DNA of 45,817 bases from an uncultured Lachnospiraceae bacterium. GTDB taxonomy: Bacteria > Bacillota > Clostridia > Lachnospirales > Lachnospiraceae. The notes under the pieces were generated by a model. That model was given only the letters and a program-made list of their open reading frames with translations, had not been told where the DNA came from and made no database searches. The stretch lies in assembly GCA_946623875.1 (NCBI GenBank), contig CAMORO010000010.1:1-45817 (forward strand), read 5' to 3'. Each line of letters begins with the position of its first letter. Position 1 is the stretch's first letter. The translations under genes were made by a program, and so were the position numbers. Below are positions 24,590 to 32,800 of the stretch, piece after piece.

Positions 24590-26446
24590 TCAGCGCCCGC
24601 TGCTTTCCTTATGATGCTGTTCTTTTATTTCGTACATTTTCCGGTCTGCCAGGTTTACCAGTGTTTCTATATCGGCATATGAATCATATCCGTCACTGCA
24701 TACATGTGCGATACTTGCCTTGACCGGTTCGGGGAAATCATTATTCCTTGTGTATCGCTCCAGATATCTGACCATCTTTTCCTTATACTCATCGATCTGT
24801 TTGTCGGGGAGGTAGCTCCCGATCACTATGAATTCATCGCCGCCCATCCTTATCTTGATATCCTCCTCACGGAAGGTATCCTTAAGTGCGTCAGCCAATG
24901 CCTTAATAGCTTTGTCTCCATAGTTATGTCCGTATTTGTCATTGATGGGTTTGAGGTTATCAAGATCCGCATATACAACAAATACACGTCCGTTATTCTC
25001 TTTAAAAAAGGTTTCTCCCAGATTGCGGTAGCCGAAACGGTTATACAGTCCGGTAAGTGTATCATGAACGTACAGGTTTCTCAGCCGGTCATTCATCATA
25101 TCCAATGACATATGCTGCCTGATGTTGTTGAGAGCAAGCGCAATGTTGTCCATTAAAGTACGATGTCCCTGAGTCTCGACCAGCTTGTAATCAAACGGCA
25201 TGACACAATAGCCGAAGGTCTCGTTGGCGAAGTGCAGCGCGGAAAAAATGAAATCATTGTTATCGTCATTTGCATATTCGGACGGAAGGAGAGTAGTGGT
25301 TGTATCAATATCTTCCCTGCTGCCGGCCATATATGCCTTCATGTTTTTCGAGAAGGCCGAGTGTGTGTTGTTGCCGTCTTCATTGAAAAAATGTTCACTG
25401 ATACATACTGCAAAACCGGGAATATCCATGCGTATGCTGCTGCTGTGTATCGCCTGTCTGAAGCCCCGGAGATCGGGAGACGAGCACAGGAGCTTCCTCG
25501 TATCGTAGTGGCGTTGTGTGTTCAGGCGTTCATCATCCAGCCTGTCGAGCATTTCGATATAGTCGTTCCTCAGATTACGAAGCCCCGCGTTACAGCCACA
25601 GCTTTCGTTTACCTTGATATATCCGTAGGTGAAGTGATCCTCTAATTTCCGTTCACCTGATTTCAGCATATGGATCATGCCTTCCGCAGCATCCTCGCCA
25701 AGCTGTTCCCAATTGCGGTTTATGCTGGTGAGCGAAGGAAGGAAGGTCTGTCCTCTTTCAACATTGTCGAAGCCTGTTATCTTGAAATCCCATGGAGCCT
25801 GGTAATCATCCTTGGCAGCTTCAATACAGTATCCGTATGCCATATTGTCGTTTGCGCATATTACCGCATCGGGAAGATGGAGATCCTTTTTCTTGAAATC
25901 CCTGTATGCCTGCTGCCCGTCCTGAACAAGGAAACGGTAATGGCGTATGCGTTCGTAGTCGATCTCGATCTTATGATCCTTAAGACAGTCAATATATGCT
26001 TTGTAGCGTAACTGATTCTCTTCGTTTGTGGCAGGACCGCCCACATAATTGATGGTCCTGCATTCATGTCTGGTAATCATATGCTCGACCATTTCGTACA
26101 TGGATCTGTAATTATCAACCCCGAAGAAAGAAGCTCCGTTTGCGTGCTGGTCTATACTTATGACCGGCTTGCCGGTCTTGTTGAATTCGTTGACTATGTC
26201 AGAAATCGTATATGCGGCGTCCACACTGTTGAATACTGCTATCATTCCGATATAATCGCTATTGCACGGAATCGAAAAGATGGATCTGTCCATGGCATAA
26301 TATCCCTTTTCGTAGATCTCATCATAGGCATTAAAAATGTGCAAACCGATGTTTTCTTCTGAAAGACGACGACTTATACCTCTGACGATCGAAGTCAGAC
26401 ATTTAAGATTCCATGTGCTTGTAAGCATCTGAACGTATTGCCGCAT
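24590..26446 (-). CDS. Cytosolic substrate-binding-domain / GGDEF diguanylate cyclase (with I-site)
   Basis: Paralogue of the GGDEF protein at 1737-3641, 618 residues and with the same layout. A LacI/RbsB-type binding domain (about 1-285) without helix-turn-helix or membrane segment comes first, then a CGC motif, a linker domain, and a GGDEF domain with intact GGDEF at 535-539. Unlike its paralogue it carries the inhibitory-site motif RxxD (REED, 526-529) five residues upstream, so product feedback is likely. The start at 26446 (MRQYVQ) has a strong GGAGGGGG box and is preferred over an upstream ATG. The -10 hexamer lies in the loop of a large inverted repeat. Together the two cyclases flank the pel/HD-GYP operon. 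Confidence 0.88.
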   Translation of the reverse strand: MRQYVQMLTSTWNLKCLTSIVRGISRRLSEENIGLHIFNAYDEIYEKGYYAMDRSIFSIPCNSDYIGMIAVFNSVDAAYTISDIVNEFNKTGKPVISIDQHANGASFFGVDNYRSMYEMVEHMITRHECRTINYVGGPATNEENQLRYKAYIDCLKDHKIEIDYERIRHYRFLVQDGQQAYRDFKKKDLHLPDAVICANDNMAYGYCIEAAKDDYQAPWDFKITGFDNVERGQTFLPSLTSINRNWEQLGEDAAEGMIHMLKSGERKLEDHFTYGYIKVNESCGCNAGLRNLRNDYIEMLDRLDDERLNTQRHYDTRKLLCSSPDLRGFRQAIHSSSIRMDIPGFAVCISEHFFNEDGNNTHSAFSKNMKAYMAGSREDIDTTTTLLPSEYANDDNNDFIFSALHFANETFGYCVMPFDYKLVETQGHRTLMDNIALALNNIRQHMSLDMMNDRLRNLYVHDTLTGLYNRFGYRNLGETFFKENNGRVFVVYADLDNLKPINDKYGHNYGDKAIKALADALKDTFREEDIKIRMGGDEFIVIGSYLPDKQIDEYKEKMVRYLERYTRNNDFPEPVKASIAHVCSDGYDSYADIETLVNLADRKMYEIKEQHHKESSGR

Positions 26447-26484
26447 TAAACCCCCTCCGTATGGTTTCATTACAGAACATAAAA

Positions 26485-26518
26485 CGCACTTAATGTGATT
26501 ATAACACATATAAGTGCG
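26485..26518 (-). promoter_or_regulatory. Inverted repeat with -10 box in its loop (operator or terminator/promoter)
   Basis: CGCACTTA-t-ATGTG pairs with CACAT-AAGTGCG (13 paired bases, one bulge) around a 7-base loop that contains TATAAT on the minus strand (complement of 26498-26503), preceded by TGT as an extended -10. A GTCACA-like -35 sits 17 bases upstream. On the minus strand the hairpin is followed by TTTT, so it could also terminate carD, which lies just upstream. Confidence 0.6.
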
Positions 26519-26549
26519 CTTGTGACATAAAATATTGAGTTATTTGCGG

Positions 26550-27062
26550 TTATTTGCGGTTTTTACCGGATATGGTTTTGGTTATATGAGCGGCAACTTC
26601 ATTCTTGTCGATACCCAGAGCGTATGCGAGTTCCTCATACAACTGGTTCTCGGCCTGTTTGAAATAACGTTCGTCGACAACGGTAACCTTCTTGCCCTCA
26701 TCGATACGTGTTTTCTTGCGCCTGAACAGTGTCTTGATTATCTTGACAAGCTCTTCGCAGTCACAGGTCTTAAGTGCATCCTTGTACTGGGTCTCTCTTT
26801 CCTGTTCATTGGTTATCCAGGCATAATCAATATCCGGTATTTTTTCGATAAGCTGTTCGGCTTCGGTTTTGGAGATTACGGGACGCATGACGGCGGTTAC
26901 GTTGTCTACAGGTACATATACTGCCGCATCCCTGTGATAGAAGGGACGAAGAGTGTAGTATTTCTTCTTCTTGTCTACCATAGACATAGACAGGGTGCCA
27001 ACGTTAACAACCTCACACACACCCTGATTTCCGTAAACGACCATATCATTGATATTGTACAT
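26550..27062 (-). CDS. CarD/CdnL family transcriptional regulator
   Basis: RNA-polymerase-binding regulator of 170 residues, typical of CarD_CdnL_TRCF proteins. The N-terminal Tudor-like domain (about 1-60) has the family phrase VVYGNQGVCEV and YYTLRPFY, and the rest is a basic helical domain. Such proteins stabilise open promoter complexes, often at ribosomal RNA promoters. TTAGGAGTG lies before the ATG. A 10-bp direct repeat (TATTTGCGGT, 26541-26560) spans the stop codon, so the last codons are duplicated downstream of it. It shares strand with thrH but is separated by a terminator and a structured leader. Confidence 0.9.
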   Translation of the reverse strand: MYNINDMVVYGNQGVCEVVNVGTLSMSMVDKKKKYYTLRPFYHRDAAVYVPVDNVTAVMRPVISKTEAEQLIEKIPDIDYAWITNEQERETQYKDALKTCDCEELVKIIKTLFRRKKTRIDEGKKVTVVDERYFKQAENQLYEELAYALGIDKNEVAAHITKTISGKNRK

Positions 27063-27080
27063 ATTTCACACTCCTAACTT

Positions 27081-27193
27081 TCCTGCAAATGTGAGCAGGA
27101 GCCCATCGGGCAGATGACCTTCGGGCTCAAAGACAAACAACGTTAGACAACAACCTTAGAATTGAATAATATACTCCCGATATGCCTATTGTA
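27081..27193 (-). promoter_or_regulatory. carD promoter and structured 5' leader
   Basis: On the minus strand an extended -10 (TGT then TACAAT, complement of 27188-27193) lies about 130 bases before carD. Its leader has two neighbouring stem-loops: GAGCCC/GGGCTC (27099-27128) and TCCTGC/GCAGGA (27081-27100). They share the base at 27100 and end about ten bases before the RBS. They could affect translation. No known riboswitch class is recognised. Confidence 0.35.
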
Positions 27194-27263
27194 ACACCAA
27201 TTGCATGGATATTTCTAATGTTTTTTTAAAATGTTTCAATATTTATACGGAATAAATAAAGTG

Positions 27264-27293
27264 TAAAAAAAGAGCCATCATTATGATAGCTCT
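27264..27293 (-). terminator. Intrinsic terminator of thrH
   Basis: AGAGC-ATCAT and ATGAT-GCTCT form a stem (27271-27293, one A/C mismatch), followed on the minus strand by seven T residues (27270-27264). The thrH stop codon (complement of 27281-27283) lies in the stem-loop itself. Confidence 0.85.
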
Positions 27294-27883
27294 TTCTTTA
27301 TTGCAAGGAGTAGTTCGTCGTATTCCTCAAACGCAGGATACTGTGGATGATCCTTCTTGATCTGATCTGTACTCCTGAACAGAAATCCTGCCCTGCTTGC
27401 CTGTATCATTCCCAGATCATTGAAGCTGTCGCCCGAAGCGATCGTGTCAAATCCCATGGACTGTAAAGCCTTTACCGTAGTCAGCTTGGATTTCTCGCAC
27501 CGCATTTTATATCCCGTTATCTCACCGGTATCCGATACCAACAGAGTGTTGCAGAAGATTGTCGGCCAGCCAAGCTTTTTCATAAGAGGCGTGGCGAACT
27601 GTGTAAAGGTATCGCTTAAGATTATCACCTGAGTAAGGGACCTTAATTCATCCAGGAATTCCTTAGCCCCCGGAAACGGATCGATCGTTGCTATCGTGTC
27701 CTGTATCTCCTTAAGGCCAAGACCGTGTTCCTTCAGGATCCCGATACGGAAATTCATCAGCCTGTCGTAATCGGGTTCATCTCTTGTTGTTTTCTTAAGT
27801 TCCGGTATCCCGGTCGCATTTGCGAAGGCAATCCATATCTCGGGAACCAGAACGCCTTCCATATCCAAACATACTACTTCCAT
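27281..27883 (-). CDS. thrH: ThrH-type HAD phosphatase (phosphoserine phosphatase / homoserine phosphotransferase)
   Basis: HAD-superfamily enzyme of 200 residues that matches ThrH closely in length and sequence. Motif I is DMEGVL (Asp7 nucleophile with the unusual Glu9 of ThrH in place of Asp). ILSDTF supplies the motif II serine/threonine region, a lysine lies in CEKSKL, and GDSFNDLGM is the metal-binding motif. ThrH removes phosphate from phosphoserine and can transfer it to homoserine, linking serine and threonine synthesis. An AAGGAG box precedes the ATG. A TATAAT extended -10 (TGT prefix) lies about 20-30 bases upstream on the minus strand. Its stop codon is embedded in its terminator. 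Confidence 0.9.
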   Translation of the reverse strand: MEVVCLDMEGVLVPEIWIAFANATGIPELKKTTRDEPDYDRLMNFRIGILKEHGLGLKEIQDTIATIDPFPGAKEFLDELRSLTQVIILSDTFTQFATPLMKKLGWPTIFCNTLLVSDTGEITGYKMRCEKSKLTTVKALQSMGFDTIASGDSFNDLGMIQASRAGFLFRSTDQIKKDHPQYPAFEEYDELLLAIKKELS

Positions 27884-28190
27884 TGTTGATCACTCCTTAT
27901 ATAACAATTATAACATACATCTTAACATAGATCTGAGCCTTTTTAAACACTAACGTTGCATTCGTTATCTGCCCGGTTATCTGCCCGGTATGTTTTGCGG
28001 ACATACGGTTCTTTTTTTGCTGTTTTATCCGGAAATACAAAATGAACAATCACAAGGTCGGAAAATTGTGATATAATTCTAATAAGTGATTGGTCAACCG
28101 GTCATGTCATATGGATTGAACTGTAGACGGTTGTAAAAGCCGGCTGCGGTTCTGTGAGACCGGAAGAGCCGAAAGCGTTTTGAGATTGAA
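27884..28190. other. Divergent intergenic region between thrH and the repeat-protein gene
   Basis: About 300 bases without a gene. On the minus side it carries a TATAAT for thrH (near 27908). In the middle lies a perfect 12-bp tandem duplication, GTTATCTGCCCG (27964-27975, 27976-27987). On the plus side an extended -10 (TGA then TATAAT, 28069-28077) gives a leader of about 105 bases for the 28191 gene. That leader contains a hairpin with CGGCT/AGCCG outer and CGGT/ACCG inner stems (about 28141-28171). No riboswitch consensus is recognised. Confidence 0.5.
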
Positions 28191-28775
28191 ATGATTTCAG
28201 GTCAGGTAATCAATATGAATTATGACAGACATAATCCCATAATCAAATGGTATCAGTATGATGCTACCAAGCTGCACAAGAATGTCGAGGCTGAGGAGCC
28301 TGCGCCGGAACAGCCGGCTGCTGCCGGAAGGGAAGCGGCCGGACAGGCAGATACGGCAGGTGCTCCGTCAACAGGCGGCACGGGCGATCCGGCCATGGAT
28401 GATGAGGTGGCTCGTATCATGGCCCAGTTCGCGGATGCGAAGCAGAACAGCGTAGATGACGTATTTGCACAGATGGCTGCCGGGGCAGAAGCTGACGAAG
28501 GTGTTTCGGACGCAGCCTCATCGGAAACGTCAGAGAATACTCTGGATGAAGACGAGGTGGCACGTATCATGGCCAAGTTCGCAGAAGCGAAGCAGAACAG
28601 CGTAGATGATGTGTTTGCACAGATGGCTGCACAAGAGGCACCCCCGGCCGATACAGGAGAAAAGGACGCTGCCGCATCAGACGGACAATCGGATCAGGAT
28701 GCACTTCTTGCATCGATCCTCAAGCCCAAACAGAGCAATGTTGATGCTCTTGTACAGCAGGCGAAGAATACGTAA
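28191..28775 (+). CDS. Acidic repeat protein of unknown function
   Basis: Unrecognised protein of 194 residues, rich in Ala, Asp and Glu and probably largely disordered. The N-terminus (MNYDRHNPIIKWYQYD from residue 9) looks like a small folded or peptide-like segment. Two near-identical 27-residue units, DEVARIMAxFAxAKQNSVDDVFAQMAA, start about 50 residues apart. A third diverged copy at the C-terminus keeps ALLASILKPKQSNVDALVQQA. The linkers are low complexity. The start is uncertain: ATG at 28191 has only a GAG box, and ATG at 28215 has AGGT. It lies 64 bases before glycogen phosphorylase on the same strand with no terminator, so a link to glycogen metabolism is possible but unproven. Confidence 0.72.
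   Translation: MISGQVINMNYDRHNPIIKWYQYDATKLHKNVEAEEPAPEQPAAAGREAAGQADTAGAPSTGGTGDPAMDDEVARIMAQFADAKQNSVDDVFAQMAAGAEADEGVSDAASSETSENTLDEDEVARIMAKFAEAKQNSVDDVFAQMAAQEAPPADTGEKDAAASDGQSDQDALLASILKPKQSNVDALVQQAKNT
28401..28630 (+). repeat. Pair of ~80-bp direct repeats offset by 150 bp
   Basis: Positions 28401-28480 and 28551-28630 are highly similar at the nucleotide level, including the shared stretch GCGAAGCAGAACAGCGTAGA. They encode the two nearly identical 27-residue units of the acidic repeat protein. A third, diverged unit follows near 28697-28772. Confidence 0.88.
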
Positions 28776-28839
28776 ATAATGTGGGCCGGAAGAAGTGTCT
28801 CCCGACTCACTTATATTAATAAGGAGGATATATTATTTA

Positions 28840-31107
28840 ATGGAAGCAAAACTTAATGCAATAACAATGGAGCTGTTTAACAGGCAGATACAGACCTGTA
28901 CGGATCAGGAACTGTACATTGCGCTGCTTGAATTCACCAGGAAGCAGATGGGCTCCAAGATGATCAACAGCGGGCCGAAAAAAGTGTACTATATATCGGC
29001 CGAATTTCTTATAGGTAAGCTCCTGGCCAATAATCTCATAAACCTTAAGCTGTATGATGAGGTGGATGAGGTTCTTAAGAAGAACGGCAGGTCACTTGCG
29101 GCAATCGAGGAGATCGAACCGGAACCCTCACTCGGTAACGGGGGATTGGGGCGTCTGGCTGCATGCTTCCTTGATTCGATGGCTACTCTGGGGATACCCG
29201 GAGACGGTATCGGTCTCAATTATCATTTCGGTCTGTTTAAGCAGGTGTTTAAGGATCACAAGCAGACTGCGCAGAAGAACGAATGGATCGAAAAAAACAG
29301 TTGGCTCAACGATACCGGCATCTCTTACGAGGTTGCTTTCGGAGACAGGAAGGTTAAGAGCAGGCTCTATGATATTGATGTTATAGGCTATGACAACGGA
29401 CTTAACAAGCTCCATCTTTTTGATGTTGAGACAATAGATGAATCGATCGTAAAGGACGGAATTGATTTCGACAAGGAAGCGATAGAGAAGAACCTGACAC
29501 TGTTCCTCTATCCTGATGATTCGGACGAAGCCGGCAACCTGCTGAGAATATACCAGCAGTATTTCATGGTCAGCAGCGGCGCCCAGATGATCCTTGAAGA
29601 TGTGAAGTCGAAAGGAATAGATCTTCACAAGCTTGACAAGCATGTTGCCATACAGATAAATGACACTCATCCCACTATGGTCATCCCCGAGCTTATAAGG
29701 CTGCTCACCGGCAAAGAGGGCTTTGCCTTTAAGGAGGCGGCAGAGGTTGTCAGCAGGACATGCGCTTATACCAATCATACGATACTTGCAGAGGCATTGG
29801 AGAAATGGCCGCTGTCATATCTTGAGAAAGTGGTGCCGCAGCTTGTCCCGATAATCAAGGAACTTGACAGGCTTATAGTACGTAAATACCGTGATGAGCG
29901 CGTATGGATAATAGATGATGATGACAGGGTGCACATGGCGCACATAGATATCCACTTCGGATATTCCATAAACGGCGTTGCCGCACTGCATACGGAGATA
30001 CTTAAGAAATCGGAACTTAAGCATTTCTATGATATCTATCCCGAGAAGTTCAACAATAAGACCAACGGTATCACCTTCAGACGCTGGCTCCTTTTATGCA
30101 ACAGGGAACTTACGTCTTATCTTGAGGAGCTTATCGGCGACGGATTTAAGAAGGATGCCGATGAGCTTAAGAAGCTGCTTGAGTATAAGGATGACAGTAA
30201 GGTGTATTCCGGGCTTGCTTCAATCAAGATGAATAAGAAGAAGGAGCTTGCTGATTATATCAGAGAAAAGGAAGGTATCGACATTGATACCAACTCGATC
30301 TTCGATATCCAGATCAAGCGTATGCATGAGTACAAGCGCCAGCAGATGAATGCGCTGTATATCATCCACAAGTATCTTGAGATCAAGTCAGGTGCTAAGC
30401 CTAAGCGCCCGATGACGTTCATATTCGGAGCCAAGGCAGCACCCGCATATATTATCGCACAGGATATAATCCATCTTATACTTGTGCTTTCGGAAATCGT
30501 CAACAACGATCCCGAGGTAAGCCCGTACATGAAGGTCATCATGGTTGAGAATTACAACGTAAGCTATGCAGAGAAGCTTATTCCGGCCTGTGATATTTCC
30601 GAGCAGATCTCACTTGCGAGCAAGGAAGCATCCGGAACAGGTAACATGAAGTTCATGTTGAACGGGGCGGTAACGCTGGGAACCATGGACGGAGCGAATG
30701 TTGAGATATCCGAGCTTGTTGGCAGGGATAACATATATGTGTTCGGCAAGGATTCCGATACAGTCATTAAGCATTATGAGAAGGCTGATTACGTATCGAA
30801 GGATTATTATAAGAAGAGTAAGGTGATAAAGGAAGCGGTGGATTTCATTACCGGGAAGGAAGCCCTTAAGGTCGGCGATAAGGTCAACCTTGAGCGCCTG
30901 TCAAAGGAGCTGCTCAATAAGGACTGGTTCATGACTCTGCTCGATCTTGAGGAATATATCAAAGTGAAGGATAAGGCATTTGAGGATTACGAGGACAGGG
31001 ATGCCTGGAATAAGAAGATGCTTGTAAATATTGCAAAGGCCGGCTTTTTCTCATCCGACAGGACGATCGCCGAGTACGACAGGGATATTTGGAAGGTAAA
31101 GGGTTAA
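28840..31107 (+). CDS. glgP: Glycogen/starch phosphorylase
   Basis: GT35 alpha-glucan phosphorylase, 755 residues. It releases glucose 1-phosphate from glycogen or maltodextrin using pyridoxal phosphate. Visible motifs are the N-terminal [48 protein letters not shown], and the cofactor site [14 protein letters not shown] with Lys604 as the expected PLP lysine, followed by [10 protein letters not shown]. It is shorter than the roughly 800-residue enterobacterial and animal enzymes, which is common in Clostridia. The ATG at 28840 is chosen because AAGGAGG lies at 28821-28827, although the 12-base spacing is long. A GTG at 28795 lacks support. malQ follows after seven bases. Confidence 0.96.
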   Translation: MEAKLNAITMELFNRQIQTCTDQELYIALLEFTRKQMGSKMINSGPKKVYYISAEFLIGKLLANNLINLKLYDEVDEVLKKNGRSLAAIEEIEPEPSLGNGGLGRLAACFLDSMATLGIPGDGIGLNYHFGLFKQVFKDHKQTAQKNEWIEKNSWLNDTGISYEVAFGDRKVKSRLYDIDVIGYDNGLNKLHLFDVETIDESIVKDGIDFDKEAIEKNLTLFLYPDDSDEAGNLLRIYQQYFMVSSGAQMILEDVKSKGIDLHKLDKHVAIQINDTHPTMVIPELIRLLTGKEGFAFKEAAEVVSRTCAYTNHTILAEALEKWPLSYLEKVVPQLVPIIKELDRLIVRKYRDERVWIIDDDDRVHMAHIDIHFGYSINGVAALHTEILKKSELKHFYDIYPEKFNNKTNGITFRRWLLLCNRELTSYLEELIGDGFKKDADELKKLLEYKDDSKVYSGLASIKMNKKKELADYIREKEGIDIDTNSIFDIQIKRMHEYKRQQMNALYIIHKYLEIKSGAKPKRPMTFIFGAKAAPAYIIAQDIIHLILVLSEIVNNDPEVSPYMKVIMVENYNVSYAEKLIPACDISEQISLASKEASGTGNMKFMLNGAVTLGTMDGANVEISELVGRDNIYVFGKDSDTVIKHYEKADYVSKDYYKKSKVIKEAVDFITGKEALKVGDKVNLERLSKELLNKDWFMTLLDLEEYIKVKDKAFEDYEDRDAWNKKMLVNIAKAGFFSSDRTIAEYDRDIWKVKG

Positions 31108-31114
31108 CAGCATT

Positions 31115-32674
31115 ATGAGAAGAAACGGAGTACTGATGCCGGTGGCCAGCCTGCCGGGTAAATACGGAATAGGCTGTTTTTCAAAGGAAGCGTATAAGTT
31201 CATTGACCGTCTTAAGGCTGCCGGACAGACTTACTGGCAGATACTGCCGCTTGGACCTACGGGATATGGAGATTCACCGTACCAGTCATTTTCAACTTTT
31301 GCCGGTAATCCGTATTTTGTCGATCTTGACACGCTTGTATCGGACGGACTTCTTACAGCCGCCGAGTGCGGAAAATATGATTGGGGGAAAGATCCCCACC
31401 GCATTGATTACGAGAAAATATACCAGTCAAGATTTAAGATCCTCAGGAAGGCTTTTGAACGGTTTGATCCATCGTCGGAAAAGGGATATAAAAGGTTTAT
31501 TTCAGCCAATAAGTTCTGGCTGGATGACTATGCCTTGTACATGGCAGTCAAGAATGCCTTCGGTGGCGTCAGCTTCGCTGAGTGGGATGACGATATCAGG
31601 CTTCGCGAAAAGGAAGCGCTTAAGAGATATCGCGAAAAGTATAACGTGGAGATCGATTTCTACAGGTTCATCCAGTATGAGTTCGATAAGCAGTGGAGGG
31701 CACTTAAATCATACGCGAATAAAAACGGTGTGGAAATAATAGGAGACATTCCTATTTATGTGGCTTTTGACAGTGCAGATACATGGGCTGAGCCTAAGCT
31801 GTTCCAGCTTGATGATAATGTAATGCCCATAGCGGTTGCGGGTACTCCGCCCGATGCATTTTCGAAGACGGGACAGCTGTGGGGAAATCCTCTTTATGAG
31901 TGGAAGTATCATAAGGAGACAGGCTATGCATGGTGGATAAAGAGGATCAGCCACTGCCTTAAGCTGTATGATGTCGTAAGGATAGATCACTTCAGAGGTT
32001 TTGATGAGTACTATTCGATTCCTTACGGAGACAAGACGGCTGTGGGCGGTAAATGGCGCAAGGGCCCCGGATATGCATTGTTCAGGGCTGTCAAGAAGGA
32101 GCTTGGCGATGTGAATGTCATTGCCGAGGACCTCGGGTTCCTTACTCCTTCGGTTCTTAAGCTGGTAAAAGATACGGGTTTTCCCGGAATGAAGGTGCTC
32201 GAATTTGCTTTTAATTCAAGGGAGGACAGCGATTATCTGCCGCACAATTATGTTAAGAACTGTATTGTATATACCAGCGCGCATGACAATGATACGATCC
32301 TTGGCTGGTATGACAGTATTTCGAAAGCCGACAGGAAATACGCCAATGATTACCTTAACAATGCAGGTCATACAGGGGAAGAACTCGCATGGGATTTTAT
32401 AAGGCTTGCAATGGCTTCCGTGGCAGACACATGTATAATCTCGATGCACGATTTTCTGGCGCTGGGGTCTGAAGCACGTATCAATGTTCCTTCGACTCTG
32501 GGAGGTAACTGGGTATGGAGGATGGATAAGGATGCTTTTACGCCTGCTCTGATCAGGAAGATCAGGTTCATGACCCTTTTGTACAGCAGATGCGAACGGG
32601 ATAAGAAACCGGTTGGAAAGACCACGGGCAAGGCCAAAAAGCGGGCCGGTTCAAAAACCGCAAAAAAAGGTTGA
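31115..32674 (+). CDS. malQ: 4-alpha-glucanotransferase
   Basis: GH77 amylomaltase of 519 residues. It transfers glucan chains so that maltodextrins can be used up by the phosphorylase encoded just upstream. Catalytic residues visible are the nucleophile Asp291 in RIDHFRGF, the acid Glu338 in IAEDLGF and Asp391 in SAHDND. The N-terminal LPGKYGIG and the GDIPIYVAFDSADTW segment are also typical. The C-terminal ~20 residues form a Lys/Arg/Gly-rich tail (KTTGKAKKRAGSK) beyond the usual end of the family. The start is seven bases after glgP with only a weak RBS, so translation is probably coupled. An intrinsic terminator follows. Confidence 0.96.
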   Translation: MRRNGVLMPVASLPGKYGIGCFSKEAYKFIDRLKAAGQTYWQILPLGPTGYGDSPYQSFSTFAGNPYFVDLDTLVSDGLLTAAECGKYDWGKDPHRIDYEKIYQSRFKILRKAFERFDPSSEKGYKRFISANKFWLDDYALYMAVKNAFGGVSFAEWDDDIRLREKEALKRYREKYNVEIDFYRFIQYEFDKQWRALKSYANKNGVEIIGDIPIYVAFDSADTWAEPKLFQLDDNVMPIAVAGTPPDAFSKTGQLWGNPLYEWKYHKETGYAWWIKRISHCLKLYDVVRIDHFRGFDEYYSIPYGDKTAVGGKWRKGPGYALFRAVKKELGDVNVIAEDLGFLTPSVLKLVKDTGFPGMKVLEFAFNSREDSDYLPHNYVKNCIVYTSAHDNDTILGWYDSISKADRKYANDYLNNAGHTGEELAWDFIRLAMASVADTCIISMHDFLALGSEARINVPSTLGGNWVWRMDKDAFTPALIRKIRFMTLLYSRCERDKKPVGKTTGKAKKRAGSKTAKKG

Positions 32675-32701
32675 ACAGGTATTTTTTTATGGTATTATAT
32701 T

Positions 32702-32730
32702 AAGAGGCGTTCTGACGCCTCTTATTTTTT
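32702..32730 (+). terminator. Intrinsic terminator after malQ
   Basis: AAGAGGCGT and ACGCCTCTT form a perfect 9-bp stem (32702-32723) with a TCTG tetraloop, followed by A and six T residues. It closes the glgP-malQ transcription unit. Confidence 0.93.
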
Positions 32731-32800
32731 GCTGCGGATGTGCCGATATAACAAAAGCAGTATGCAACAAGTATCAGACAGATCATATGAGGAGTAACTC

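Noticed and set aside
27964-27987. Start of a CRISPR or satellite array
   Set aside because: Only two abutting 12-bp copies without spacers; best read as a simple slippage duplication.
28080-28190. Possible c-di-GMP or other riboswitch in the leader of the 28191 gene
   Set aside because: A hairpin is present, but the conserved loop sequences of GEMM-type and other familiar riboswitches are not seen.
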